A DNA stretch of 35,762 bases from Burkholderiales bacterium (GCA_028868895.1 JAGWTP010000039.1:1-35762), one strand, 5' to 3'; positions 14,674-24,145 are shown, counted from the first letter of the stretch. The notes: a model not told the origin generated them from the sequence alone. Numbers and translations are program-made.

Positions 14674-14796
14674 CCCTCACCCCAGCCCTCTCCCCCGAGT
14701 ACGGGGGGGAGGGGGCATGTCTTTGTTCGCTCTCGCCGGTGCATGCGGGCCGTTCTTGCTCCCTCTCCCGCCTGCGGGAGAGGGTTGGGGTGAGGG
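14674..14796. repeat. REP-like inverted pair between convergent genes
   Basis: A 21-base arm at 14674-14694 (CCCTCACCCC...CTCTCCC) is repeated in inverse orientation at 14776-14796 with one mismatch. Each arm belongs to its own hairpin: CTCCCCCG/CGGGGGGGAG around AGTA near 14690-14715, and a perfect 10-bp stem CCCTCTCCCG (14761-14770)/CGGGAGAGGG (14775-14784) with loop CCTG. This type of element is common in proteobacterial intergenic DNA. Lying between the ends of hyfI and the ClC gene, it may serve as a shared transcription terminator; that role is inferred. Confidence 0.8.
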
Positions 14797-14872
14797 CGGT
14801 GGATGCGGGGCTGACACGCGTTGCCCATCAGAACCGGGTCTCGGATGAAACCGGCGTGCGGCCGTCGCCGGC

Positions 14873-16240
14873 TCAGCGCTGACCTTCGATCGGGTTGCCG
14901 TACAGCGGGCGCACGCCGAACTGGGTGCTGATCGCGTACGCCACGCCGCAGGCGAGCATCACCGGCACGGTGAGCTGGAACTGGTTGGTCATCTCCAGCA
15001 CCATCACGATCGCCATCAGCGGCGCGTGCGTCACCGCCGCCAGCACCGCCGCCATGCCGACCACGGCGAGCTCGCGCGGGTCGCCGACCCACGAGGCCGG
15101 CAGCCACAGCGAGGCCGCCTGCGCCAGCACGCTGCCGGCCGACGCACCGACGAACAGCGACGGCGTGAACACGCCGCCGATCGCGCCGCTGCCCGAGCTC
15201 AGCACCGTGGCCGCCACCTTGGCGAGCAGGATCAGCGTGAGCCAGCGCAGCGTCTGGTCGCCCTGCAGCACCTCGGAGACGACGCTGTAGCCGTTGCCCC
15301 AGACCTCGGGGACGAGCGCCGACAACAGCCCGACCAGCAGGCCCCCCAGCCCCAGGCGCAGCGGCAGCGAGTGGAGGTGCCCGAACACGGCGCGGCCTTT
15401 TTCGAGCATGGTGATCAGCGCCCAGCCCAGCCCGCCGAACAGGATGCCGGCCACCAGCGCGATGCCCAGGCTGGTGGGCACCATCGCCACGGTGGGCATC
15501 GAGTACAGCGGCTTGGGCTCGACCAGCCAGAAGATCAGCGAGCTCGAAGTGGCCGACGCGATCAGCACCGGCGCCACGGTGTGGCGCGCGAAGAACCCGA
15601 GCGCCAGCTCGAGCACGAACACCACCCCCGCCACCGGCGCGTGGTAGGCCGAGCCGATGCCGGCGGCGATGCCGCAGACCAGGATCGCATTGCGCTGATC
15701 CTCGGGGATCGGCACGATGCGCGCCAGCCACGAGTTGACCCAGGCGGCGAGCTGCACCATCGGGCCCTCGCGGCCGATCGACGCGCCGGTGCCCACGGAC
15801 AGCAGCGCCGACAGCGATCGGACGATGGTCGTGCGGTCGTTCAGGTCGACCCGCCCGACGCGCGCGGCGTCGATGTAGTCGATGTGCAGGTCGCCGCGCG
15901 GGCCGCGGGCCGCCCAGCGCCCGCCCCACTGCAGCACCAGGCCGGCGAGCAGGCCGCCGGCGGTGCACACCAGCGCGCGATGCCACGGCGTCAGCGAGCG
16001 GGCCGCGGCGACCAGGCCGCCGTGGTGGCCGGTCGCAAAGACCTCGACCTGCTGCGTCAGCCAGCGGAATCCCAGCGTCGCCAAGGCCGCGAGCACGCCG
16101 GCCACGGCCGCCCACAGCCACAGCGTCAGCGTGCGCGCGGCGGGAGCGAGGGCGCGAAAGTGGATTCGCTTCGTGAAGCTTGCTGCGGGCACTGCATCCG
16201 GCACCGCGGTCGGCGCTTCGGTCGGGTCGGGTGACGTCAT
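14873..16240 (-). CDS. ClC-family chloride channel/transporter
   Basis: A polytopic membrane protein of 455 aa from ATG 16240 (a GTG at 16267 is an alternative; neither has a clear Shine-Dalgarno). Family signatures: GREGP (156-160) with the gating Glu158, and the later GSGAIGGVFTPSLFVGA motif. The first ClC signature (GSGIP) is not recognisable; the region reads RGPRGDLHIDYIDAARVG. At the position of the internal proton-pathway Glu of CLC-ec1 (second Glu of FIIEEM) this protein has Leu212 in FVLELALG. By analogy it may be a channel or a differently coupled transporter; this is inference. There are no C-terminal CBS domains. It is convergent with the hyf-like operon. Confidence 0.9.
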   Translation of the reverse strand: MTSPDPTEAPTAVPDAVPAASFTKRIHFRALAPAARTLTLWLWAAVAGVLAALATLGFRWLTQQVEVFATGHHGGLVAAARSLTPWHRALVCTAGGLLAGLVLQWGGRWAARGPRGDLHIDYIDAARVGRVDLNDRTTIVRSLSALLSVGTGASIGREGPMVQLAAWVNSWLARIVPIPEDQRNAILVCGIAAGIGSAYHAPVAGVVFVLELALGFFARHTVAPVLIASATSSSLIFWLVEPKPLYSMPTVAMVPTSLGIALVAGILFGGLGWALITMLEKGRAVFGHLHSLPLRLGLGGLLVGLLSALVPEVWGNGYSVVSEVLQGDQTLRWLTLILLAKVAATVLSSGSGAIGGVFTPSLFVGASAGSVLAQAASLWLPASWVGDPRELAVVGMAAVLAAVTHAPLMAIVMVLEMTNQFQLTVPVMLACGVAYAISTQFGVRPLYGNPIEGQR

Positions 16241-16317
16241 GGTCGGCTCGGGTTGGTCGTTCCGCACAGGCTCACCGTGTCGGCTGACGCGCGCAGGCCG
16301 AGTCTGCCACGCGCGGG

Positions 16318-17121
16318 TCAGGCCCCGGCCAGGCGCCCGAGCAGTTCACGCAGGATCTGGCGCACCTCGGTCGTGCCCCGGGCAGTGGGAATCCAGGCCA
16401 GCGACGGCAGTTCGGTGTCATGCGCCAGGCCCATCGGGGCCGGCTCGATCGTGATCGCGGTGCCGGCCGCGCGCTCGAACGCATGCAGCGCGCGCGGCAT
16501 GTGCCAGCCGTGCGTCACCAGCACGATGTGCGTGATGCCCGCCTGGCGCAGCAGCGCCACGCTGCGCTGGGCGTTTTCGCGGGTGTCGCGCGAGCGGTCC
16601 TCGACCCACTTCAGCGGCCGGCCGAACTCGTTGGCGGCAATCTGCGCGGCGATGCGGGCTTCGGGCAGCGCGTCGGGCTGGGCCCAGCCGACGCCGCCGC
16701 TGAAGGCCAGCGGCAAGCCGGTCGCGCGGCTCAGCCAGATGCCGTAGCGCAGCCGCTCGAGCGACAGGCGCTCCAGGCTGCCCACGCCGTACTCCGGCGC
16801 GTAAGGCTCCAGCCCGCCGCCGAGCACCACGATCGCGGTCGTGGGGTTCGCGCGCACGTTGAGTTCCTTGATGCGATCGGCCGTCAACGCTGCCGGCGGG
16901 CGCAGCGCGAACTGCGACAGCAACTGCGCGGTGCCGGTGCAGGCGCTCAACCACAGCAGCAACACGCCGACGACGATGACGAACCAGCCCAGCCCGCGCC
17001 GCGGCAGGATCAGCCGCGCGCCCACCAGCACCAGCAGCAGCAGCGGCACCGGGGGCAGCAGCAGCGCGGTCAGAACCGGCTTCCACGATTCGAGACCGAG
17101 CAGGATGAAGAGGTTGTTCAC
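16318..17121 (-). CDS. YdcF/DUF218-family membrane protein
   Basis: A protein of 267 aa. Start GTG 17121 is chosen because AAGG sits six bases upstream and the N-terminal membrane helices begin right after it; the longer frame upstream is Arg-rich non-coding. Two N-terminal helices (PVLTALLLPPVPLLLLVLVG and WFVIVVGVLLLWLS) precede a DUF218 domain with its hallmarks: AIVVLGGGLEPY, FSGGVGW, the SRDTRENA motif, and VTHGWHMPRALHAFERA. Relatives include E. coli ElyC/YdcF, linked to envelope carrier-lipid metabolism. The exact function is unproven. It is divergent from the cupin gene, with a 121-bp shared control region. Confidence 0.88.
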   Translation of the reverse strand: MNNLFILLGLESWKPVLTALLLPPVPLLLLVLVGARLILPRRGLGWFVIVVGVLLLWLSACTGTAQLLSQFALRPPAALTADRIKELNVRANPTTAIVVLGGGLEPYAPEYGVGSLERLSLERLRYGIWLSRATGLPLAFSGGVGWAQPDALPEARIAAQIAANEFGRPLKWVEDRSRDTRENAQRSVALLRQAGITHIVLVTHGWHMPRALHAFERAAGTAITIEPAPMGLAHDTELPSLAWIPTARGTTEVRQILRELLGRLAGA

Positions 17122-17242
17122 GGTGTGCCTTGGTCGATCGATGACGCGGTTGGGGCGGCATTGTGCGGCAGCGCCGCCGCGGCGCCCCGGCCGGCCGCCG
17201 CCGAGGGCATGATGGCGCCACGTGCACCCCAGGGAGACGAGC

Positions 17243-17758
17243 GTGACCGACCCGACCGAAGCACTGCGCGCGAAGCTGATCCGCAATTTCGATGCGATCG
17301 ACAAGGTGCGCGAGCAGCGCGCGCCGCGCTACGACACGCTGTGCGCCCGCCTGGGCGTCGGCACCGCGGCCAGCAAGCTCGGCCTGAGCATCGACATCGT
17401 CGCGCCCGGCCAGCGCGCCTGCCCGTACCACTTCCACTACGCCCAGGAAGAAGCCTTCGTGATCCTCGAGGGCACCGGGCACCTGCGCGTGGCCGGAGAG
17501 ATGCTGGCGCTGGTGGCGGGCGACGTCGTCTTCATTCCGCCCGGGCCGCAGTACCCGCACCAGATCGTCAACACCTCGGCGGCGCCGCTGAAGTACCTGT
17601 CGATCGGCACCCGCGACAGCCCCGAGGTCGTCGCGTACCCCGACTCGGGCAAGTACCTCGCGCGCGCCACCAGCACGCTCGCCGATGGCCGCACGCAGGA
17701 GTTCGGCCGGATGCACCGCGCCACCGACGACCTCGACTACTGGGACGGCGAGCCGTGA
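17243..17758 (+). CDS. Single-domain cupin protein
   Basis: A protein of 171 aa. Start GTG 17243 is preceded by AGGGAG at six bases; an in-frame GTG at 17222 would overlap that site. Both cupin motifs are present: motif 1 around HFHYAQEEAFVILEGTG with metal-ligand candidates His63, His65 and Glu70, and motif 2 GDVVFIPPGPQYPHQIVN with His106. The C-terminal part (LDYWDGEP end) is as seen in bacterial cupins annotated as cupin domain-containing or mannose-6-phosphate-isomerase-like. The substrate is unknown. It is divergent from the YdcF-like gene. Confidence 0.88.
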   Translation: MTDPTEALRAKLIRNFDAIDKVREQRAPRYDTLCARLGVGTAASKLGLSIDIVAPGQRACPYHFHYAQEEAFVILEGTGHLRVAGEMLALVAGDVVFIPPGPQYPHQIVNTSAAPLKYLSIGTRDSPEVVAYPDSGKYLARATSTLADGRTQEFGRMHRATDDLDYWDGEP

Positions 17759-17874
17759 TGCCGGCGCTGGTGCGGCAGGCCATCGGAAACAAGTGCGCGG
17801 CGCTCGGTGACGCAACACCGCCGCGAGGTATGACAGCATCGGGCCGCGTCGCGCGACGTTGAGCGGGGGGGGCG

Positions 17875-20800
17875 ATGGCGGTCTGGATCAGGCGATTGGC
17901 GTGGGGCGTGGGGGCGGTGTTGCTGCTGTGGTTCGTCACCTGGCTCGCGCTGCCGCCGCTGATCCGCTGGCAGGGGCCGCCGCGGCTGAGCGAGGCGCTC
18001 GGGCGCGCGGTGACCTTCGGCGACGTGAAGCTCTCGCCGTGGGGGCTCGACCTCACCGTCGACGCGCTGGTCATCGCCGGATTGCCACCCTCCGGCGAGC
18101 CGCTGCTGCGGGTGGACCGCATCCATGCCGATCTGTCGCTCTCGACGCTGTTCAGGCGCGCTCCGGTGATCGAGTCGCTGGCGTTCGACGCGCCGCAATT
18201 GCGCCTGACGCACCTGGGCGCCGGTCACTACGACGTCGACGACCTGATTGCGCGCTTCGCATCGCGCCCCGCTGCGCCAGCGTCCGAGCCGGCTCATTTC
18301 GCGCTCTACAACCTGCAGGTGCGCGACGGCTCGGTGCGCTTCGACGACCGGCCCTCGGCGCGCGTCCAGCGGATCGACGAGCTGCGCCTGACGCTGCCGT
18401 TCCTGTCGAACCTGCCGGCCGACGTGCAGGTCGCGGTCGAGCCGCGCCTGCAATTCAAGCTCAATGGCACACCGTTCGACAGCGGCGCGCAGGCCACACC
18501 GTTCGCACCGAACAAGACCGGTGCGCTCAAGCTTGCGGTGAACGGCCTGGACCTGCGGCCGTATCTGCCCTACCTGCCGGCCTCGTTGCCGGTGCGCTTG
18601 ACGCATGGCAGCGTATCTGCCGACCTGAGCCTGGAGTTCGCGGTGCCGCACACGGGTGCGCCGAGCGTCGCGTTGAAGGGCTCCGTCGGCGCGAACGACC
18701 TGGCGCTGTCTGACCCGAGCGGCCGCCCGCTGCTGGCGCTGCAGCGCCTGCAACTCGGGCTGCGCGACGTGCAGCCGCTGGCACGCCGGCTGGCGTTCGG
18801 CGCGCTGCGCATCGACGGCCTGCAAGTGCATGCCGCGCGCGACGCGGCCGGCCGCATCAATCTGCTTCAAGTCGCCGCACCCGCGAACCCGGCCCACGGC
18901 GGGGCACTGCCCGCCGGCGGCACCGCGCCGCACGGCGCGCCACCGGCGGCTTCGGGCAGCGCGAGCGGCCCGGTGGTGGCGACCGTGCCGCCGGCTGCGC
19001 CGTGGCGGCTCAGTCTCGAATCGCTCGACCTCGCCGATGCACGCTTGCTCTGGAACGACGCCGCGGTCGAGCCTGCAGCGCGCGTGCAGCTCGATCGGTT
19101 GACGCTCGCCATGCGGCAGCTGCAATGGCCGATCGTGCGGCCGATCACGGTGGCGCTGCACGGTTCGATTCACGCCGCGGGTGCGGCCGAGGGCCCGAAC
19201 GCAGCGCCCCCGGCGACCTTCTCCGTCGACGGGCCGCTGACCGACCACGACGCCAGACTCAAGCTCGCCATCGAGGGCCTGCCGCTCGACGTGGCGGCGC
19301 CCTACCTGGCGCAGGTGCTGACGCCGGTCGTGCAGGGCCGGCTGGCCGCTCGGGCGCAGCTCGACTGGTCGGGCGCGGCCGGCGCACCGCGCCTGCAGAT
19401 CGCCATCGACAGCGCGACGCTCGCCGCGTTCTCGTTGCGTGAACGTGGCGAGCGCAGCGCTCGTGGCGAGCCCGACGCGATCGCGTTCAAGCAGCTCGCG
19501 CTCGGCGCGGTGCAACTCGACCTGCTGGCGCGCAGCGTCGTGCTGGGCAGCGTGAAGCTGGTTCGACCGGCGGTGACGCTGGCGCGCCAGGCCGACGGGC
19601 GCCTGAGCCTGCAGCACTGGAGCGCGGCGCCGGCAGCGCCGCGCCACGCCGGCCCGGCGGCACGCAGGGCCGGCGCCGCGACACCGCTGCATCCGCCGCA
19701 CCCCGCGGCCCCGGAGTGGCGGGTGCAATTGAGGGAGCTGCTGCTCGAAGGTGGCCAGCTCCGGATCACCGATGCGATGGTGCATGCGGCGACCGCCGCC
19801 GGCGCGCGGTCCGGGCCGCTGCGCTTCGGGCTGGAGGACCTGCGGGTCGCGGTGCGGGGCTTCGAGTGGTGGGGCGAGCGGCGCACCGCGCCGGCCGAAG
19901 TTCAAGTCACCGCGCGCATCGCCCCCGAACGCGCCGACGCCTCGCGGCGCGGCGGTGCGATCGACTACCGCGGGCGCATCGGGGTGCAGCCGTTGTACGT
20001 TGCGGGCCGGCTGCGGGCCGAGCGCGTGCCACTGCACCGGTTCGCGCCGTACTTCGCCGATCGGGTCCAGCTCACGCTGCTGCGTGCCGAGGCCGGCTTT
20101 GCGGGCAGCGTGTCGCTGCGTCAGGTGCCGGCGGGCCTGGACGTGCAGGCGGCCGGCGACGCCCTGCTGGCCGACGTGCACGTGGCGACCTTGCCCGGCG
20201 AGAACGCACCGGCCAGTGCCGGCAACACCGACGAGCTGTTGAGCTGGCGGACGCTGGCGCTGAAGGGCGTGAAGGTCGCGATCACGCCGAAGGGCAAGCC
20301 GCGGGTCGAGATCGGCGCCGTCGCGCTCGATGACCTTTATTCGCGGCTGGTCGTCACCGAGCAGGGCCGCTTCAATCTGCAGGACCTGGAGCCACCGCGC
20401 CCGGGCTCGGTGACCGCTGCCGTGTCCGCGCCCGCGGCACCCGGAGCGAGCGCGAGCGCGCCGGCAGGTTCCGCCACCGCCGGGCTGCCGCTCGACCTGG
20501 TGGTCGGCACGACCACGCTGCGCAGCGGTCGCATCGACTTCACCGACCATTTCGTGCGCCCCAACTACAGCGCGGCGTTGACCGATCTGAACGGGCAGCT
20601 CGGCGCCTTCAGCTCCGGCAGCCGCGAGATGGCCACGCTCGAGTTGCGCGGCCGCGCGGAAGGCACCGCGCGGCTCGAGATCGACGGCCAGCTCAATCCG
20701 GGCGTCAAGCCGCTCGCGCTGGACATCAAGGCCCGCGTCACCGACCTCGAACTCGCGCCGCTGTCGCCCTACGCCGGCAAGTACGCCGGCTACGCCATCG

Positions 20801-21690
20801 AGCGCGGCAAGCTCAGCATGAACGTGGCCTACAAGATCGATGCCGACGGTCGGCTGAACGCGTCGAACCAGCTCGTGCTGAACCAGCTGACGTTCGGCGA
20901 CAGGATCGAGTCGAAAGAAGCGACCAAGCTGCCGGTGCTGCTCGCGGTCGCGCTGCTGAAGGATCGCCACGGCGTGATCGACATCAACCTGCCGGTCAGC
21001 GGCAGTCTGGACGACCCGCAGTTCAGCGTCGGCGGGATCATCCTGAAGGTCATCGTCAACCTGCTGACGAAGGCGATCACCGCGCCGTTCGCGCTGCTCT
21101 CGGGCGGCGGCAGCGACGACCTCAGCGTGGTCGCGTTCCAGCCCGGCACCGCGCTGCTCGCCGCCGGCGGTGCGGCGGCGATCGACAAGATCGCGAAGGC
21201 GCTGAACGACCGCCCGAGCTTGAAGCTGACAGTCACCGGCACCGCCGATCCGGTCACCGAGCGCGCTGCGTATGCGCGTGCCGCCCTCGATGCGCGCTTG
21301 CTCGCCGAGCAGCGGCGCGAGGCAATTCGCGCCGGTGCGCCGGGCCCATCGGCGAGCGCGCCGCACACGCTCGACATCGACCAACGCACGCGGCTGCTGA
21401 AGCGGCTCTACGAGAACACCGACCTGCCGACGAAGCCACGCAACGCGCTCGGTTTCGCGAAGGACATTGCGGTGCCCGAGATGCAGGCGCTGTTGCTGGC
21501 CAGCGTGCCCGTCACCGCCGACGCGATGCGCGCGCTGGCGCTGCAGCGCGGCGTGGCGGTGCGCGACGCGTTGATCGCCAGGGGCTTGCCCAGCGAGCGG
21601 CTGTTCCTCGCCGCCCCCAGGCTGCGGGCCGCCGGCGAAGGCGACGCGGCGTGGGCGCCACGCGCGCAGCTTGCGCTGAGCGTCGATTGA
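17875..21690 (+). CDS. DUF748 / AsmA-like envelope protein
   Basis: A very large protein of 1271 aa. A GGGGGG stretch shortly before ATG 17875 serves as ribosome site. A single N-terminal membrane anchor (RRLAWGVGAVLLLWFVTWLA) is followed by a long periplasmic beta-rich region with the DUF748/AsmA-like pattern (AVTFGDVKLSPWGLDLTVDA, repeated later as TTLRSGRIDFTDHFVRPNYS followed by AALTDLNGQLG). Ala/Pro/Gly-rich linkers lie at ~345-365 and ~835-870. The C-terminus (from ~1090) reads GTALLAAGGAAAIDKIAKAL and is OmpA-like in spacing. Relatives of the AsmA/TamB group are tied to lipid transport or outer-membrane homeostasis. The role here is inferred only from fold. It seems monocistronic. Confidence 0.88.
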   Translation: MAVWIRRLAWGVGAVLLLWFVTWLALPPLIRWQGPPRLSEALGRAVTFGDVKLSPWGLDLTVDALVIAGLPPSGEPLLRVDRIHADLSLSTLFRRAPVIESLAFDAPQLRLTHLGAGHYDVDDLIARFASRPAAPASEPAHFALYNLQVRDGSVRFDDRPSARVQRIDELRLTLPFLSNLPADVQVAVEPRLQFKLNGTPFDSGAQATPFAPNKTGALKLAVNGLDLRPYLPYLPASLPVRLTHGSVSADLSLEFAVPHTGAPSVALKGSVGANDLALSDPSGRPLLALQRLQLGLRDVQPLARRLAFGALRIDGLQVHAARDAAGRINLLQVAAPANPAHGGALPAGGTAPHGAPPAASGSASGPVVATVPPAAPWRLSLESLDLADARLLWNDAAVEPAARVQLDRLTLAMRQLQWPIVRPITVALHGSIHAAGAAEGPNAAPPATFSVDGPLTDHDARLKLAIEGLPLDVAAPYLAQVLTPVVQGRLAARAQLDWSGAAGAPRLQIAIDSATLAAFSLRERGERSARGEPDAIAFKQLALGAVQLDLLARSVVLGSVKLVRPAVTLARQADGRLSLQHWSAAPAAPRHAGPAARRAGAATPLHPPHPAAPEWRVQLRELLLEGGQLRITDAMVHAATAAGARSGPLRFGLEDLRVAVRGFEWWGERRTAPAEVQVTARIAPERADASRRGGAIDYRGRIGVQPLYVAGRLRAERVPLHRFAPYFADRVQLTLLRAEAGFAGSVSLRQVPAGLDVQAAGDALLADVHVATLPGENAPASAGNTDELLSWRTLALKGVKVAITPKGKPRVEIGAVALDDLYSRLVVTEQGRFNLQDLEPPRPGSVTAAVSAPAAPGASASAPAGSATAGLPLDLVVGTTTLRSGRIDFTDHFVRPNYSAALTDLNGQLGAFSSGSREMATLELRGRAEGTARLEIDGQLNPGVKPLALDIKARVTDLELAPLSPYAGKYAGYAIERGKLSMNVAYKIDADGRLNASNQLVLNQLTFGDRIESKEATKLPVLLAVALLKDRHGVIDINLPVSGSLDDPQFSVGGIILKVIVNLLTKAITAPFALLSGGGSDDLSVVAFQPGTALLAAGGAAAIDKIAKALNDRPSLKLTVTGTADPVTERAAYARAALDARLLAEQRREAIRAGAPGPSASAPHTLDIDQRTRLLKRLYENTDLPTKPRNALGFAKDIAVPEMQALLLASVPVTADAMRALALQRGVAVRDALIARGLPSERLFLAAPRLRAAGEGDAAWAPRAQLALSVD

Positions 21691-21823
21691 TTCGGCAATC
21701 GGGGTAATCACCGCATGCGTAGGTAGCCACGTATTACCTGCCGGATTGGCGCGAGTGCAAGACTGCTCACCAAGCCCGGCCGGAGAGCCGGGCGGTGGCC
21801 AGGCCCACAACCGGAGACAAGCC

Positions 21824-22453
21824 ATGCGCGTGATATCGATTGCGAGCCATGCCGCACCGAGCGGCGATTGCACCGAAGGCTCGGGCAAGGTGCCCAGACC
21901 GCACCTGCCGCTGGCGCGGCGCGAGTTCCTGAAGGGCTCGGGCATCTTGATGGGCACCATCGCCGGCGGTAGCGTGCTCGCGGCACTGGCGCCGTCGACG
22001 GTGTGGGCAGTGGAGTTGAAGACGCTGTCCAAGGCCGAGGGGCAGACGCTGATGAAGATGGGCCGCGTGCTCTACCCGCACAAGAAGCTGCCCGATGCCG
22101 TCTACGCCTTGCTCGCCAAGGATCTCGATGCCAAGGCCAGCACCGACGCGGCCGTTGCGACCCAGCTGCGCGCGGGCGTGGCCGCACTCGACCGCGCGGC
22201 CGGAGGCAGCTACACGAAGGCCGGCGACAAGAAGAAGCTCGAGATCGTCAAGGCGATGGAAGGCCAGCCGTTCTTCGCCACGGTGCGCGGCCAGTGCATC
22301 ACCTCGCTGTACGACAACGACATGGCTTTTGCGGTGTTCGGCTACCCGGGCTCGGCGTGGGAGAAGGGCGGCTACATCACGCGCGGATTCCAGGACCTGA
22401 AGTGGCTGCCGGCGCCGCCGCTCGCCGCCAGCCCGAAGCCGTACTTCGGCTGA
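21824..22453 (+). CDS. Tat-exported small subunit of a GMC-type dehydrogenase (gluconate 2-dehydrogenase subunit 3-like)
   Basis: A protein of 209 aa. ATG 21824 has CCGGAGACA at proper spacing. The N-terminal region has a twin-arginine signal (Arg32-Arg33 in ARREFLKGSG followed by the hydrophobic MGTIAGGSVLAALA), with an unusually long leader of ~30 residues before the arginines. The mature part (LSKAEGQTLMKMGRVLYPHK, QPFFATVRGQCITSLYDND, FGYPGSAWEKGGYITRGF) fits the small-subunit family found with membrane-associated FAD dehydrogenases. Such subunits carry the flavoprotein partner, which lacks its own signal, through the Tat pathway. The partner GMC gene follows 73 bp downstream. Confidence 0.88.
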   Translation: MRVISIASHAAPSGDCTEGSGKVPRPHLPLARREFLKGSGILMGTIAGGSVLAALAPSTVWAVELKTLSKAEGQTLMKMGRVLYPHKKLPDAVYALLAKDLDAKASTDAAVATQLRAGVAALDRAAGGSYTKAGDKKKLEIVKAMEGQPFFATVRGQCITSLYDNDMAFAVFGYPGSAWEKGGYITRGFQDLKWLPAPPLAASPKPYFG

Positions 22454-22526
22454 CGCTTACGCACGGTTCGCACGGTTCGATCCACGTCGCCGCGGTGGTG
22501 CCGCGCAGCAAATATCGGAGACAGAC

Positions 22527-24095
22527 ATGGCCAAATTCGACCAGGGCGACGACAGCGTCGTCGTCATCATCGGCTCCGGCGCGGGCGGCGGCACGCTTGC
22601 CAACGAGCTGGCACAGAAGGGCATCAAGGTGGTGGTGCTCGAGGCCGGCGCGATGCAGTCGAACGCCAGCTTCATCAACGACGAATGGAAGTCGTTCAGC
22701 CAGCTCGCCTGGCTCGACCCGCGCACCACCTCGGGCTCGTGGCGCGTGGCGACCGACTTCGCCGGGTTGCCCGCCTGGATCTGCAAGACCGTGGGTGGCA
22801 CCACCACCCACTGGGCCGGCGCGTCGCTGCGGCTGCAGGAGCACGAGTTCAAGGCGCGCACGACCTATGGCGACATCCGGGGTGCCAGCTTGATGGACTG
22901 GCCTCTCACGCTGAACGAGCTCGAGCCCTACTACGCGAAGGCCGAAGACAAGATGGGCGTGACGCGTACCCACGGCATCCCCGGCCTGCCGGGCAACAAC
23001 AACTTCAAGGTCCTGTACGCGGGCGCCACGCGCCTGGGCTACAAAGAAGTGCACACCGGCAACATGGCGATCAACAGCGAGCCGCGCGATGACCGGGGCC
23101 GCTGCATGCAGTTGGGCTTCTGCTTCCAGGGCTGCAAGAGCGGCGCCAAATGGAGCACGCTGTACACCGAGCTGCCCAAGGCCGAAAAGACCGGCAACAT
23201 GGAATTGCGACCGCAGAGCCATGTCACGCGCATCGAGCACAACGAGGCCGGCAAGGTCACCGGCGTCGTCTACTTCGACAAGGACGGCCAGGAGCAGCGC
23301 CAGAAGGCGCGCATCGTCTGCGTGGCCGGCAATTCGATCGAGACGCCGCGGCTGCTGCTGCTGTCGGCCTCGAACCAGTTCAAGGACGGCCTGGCCAATT
23401 CGTCGGGTCAGGTCGGGCGCAACTACATGCGCCACGTGACCGGCTCGGTCTACGGCGTGTTCAAGAATCCGGTCAACATGTATCGGGGCACGACGATGGC
23501 CGGCATCGTGCGCGACGAGGCCCGCCACGACACCCGGCGCGGCTTTGCCGGTGGCTACGAACTCGAGACACTGTCGCTGGGCATCCCGTTCATGGCGGCG
23601 TTCCTGAACCCGGGCGGCTGGGGCGAGGAGTTCGCCTGGTACATGGACCACTACACCCACATGGCGGGCATGTGGGTGGTGGGCGAAGACATGCCGCGCG
23701 AGTCCAACCGCGTCACGCTCAACCCGAACGTCAAGGACCGGTGGGGCAACGCCGTGCCCAATGTGCATTTCGACGACCACGACAACGACATCGCGATGCG
23801 CAACCACGCGTTCACGCAGGGCGAGCGCATCTACCAGGCCGCCGGTTCGATCAAGGCGTTCCGTACGCCGCCGTACCCTTCGACCCACAACCTGGGCACC
23901 TGCCGCATGGGCGCCTCGGCGAGCGACAGCGTGTGCAACGCGCATGGCCAGACCCACGACATCGCGAACCTGTTCATTTCCGACGGCAGCCAGTTCACCA
24001 CCGGCGGTGCCGAGAACCCGACCCTGACGATCGTGACGCTGGCGATCCGTCAGGCCGACTACATCGCCGGCCAGATGTCGGCGCGCGCGATCTGA
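22527..24095 (+). CDS. GMC-family FAD dehydrogenase, large subunit
   Basis: A protein of 522 aa. ATG 22527 is preceded by CGGAGACA. A Rossmann FAD motif (VVVIIGSGAGGGTLANELAQ, Gly16-22) starts the protein, with no signal peptide, consistent with co-export by the Tat small subunit upstream. FAD-contact stretch KTVGGTTTHWAGASLR and the catalytic pair His454 (THNLGTCRMG) and Asn497 (GGAENPTL) are present. Three cysteines, 193, 199 and 203 (CMQLGFCFQGCKSG), lie where FAD-dependent glucose and fructose dehydrogenases of this class carry a 3Fe-4S cluster, so electron transfer to a cytochrome is plausible. The substrate, a sugar, polyol or alcohol, cannot be told. Confidence 0.92.
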   Translation: MAKFDQGDDSVVVIIGSGAGGGTLANELAQKGIKVVVLEAGAMQSNASFINDEWKSFSQLAWLDPRTTSGSWRVATDFAGLPAWICKTVGGTTTHWAGASLRLQEHEFKARTTYGDIRGASLMDWPLTLNELEPYYAKAEDKMGVTRTHGIPGLPGNNNFKVLYAGATRLGYKEVHTGNMAINSEPRDDRGRCMQLGFCFQGCKSGAKWSTLYTELPKAEKTGNMELRPQSHVTRIEHNEAGKVTGVVYFDKDGQEQRQKARIVCVAGNSIETPRLLLLSASNQFKDGLANSSGQVGRNYMRHVTGSVYGVFKNPVNMYRGTTMAGIVRDEARHDTRRGFAGGYELETLSLGIPFMAAFLNPGGWGEEFAWYMDHYTHMAGMWVVGEDMPRESNRVTLNPNVKDRWGNAVPNVHFDDHDNDIAMRNHAFTQGERIYQAAGSIKAFRTPPYPSTHNLGTCRMGASASDSVCNAHGQTHDIANLFISDGSQFTTGGAENPTLTIVTLAIRQADYIAGQMSARAI

Positions 24096-24145
24096 CACCC
24101 TGGCCGTTGAACCGCAGCGACGTCAGATCACCGGAGACCCACGCC

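Noticed and set aside
17737-22032. 1431-codon open frame on the minus strand
   Set aside because: Antisense shadow of the DUF748 gene, which has a clear membrane anchor, ribosome site and family pattern on the plus strand.
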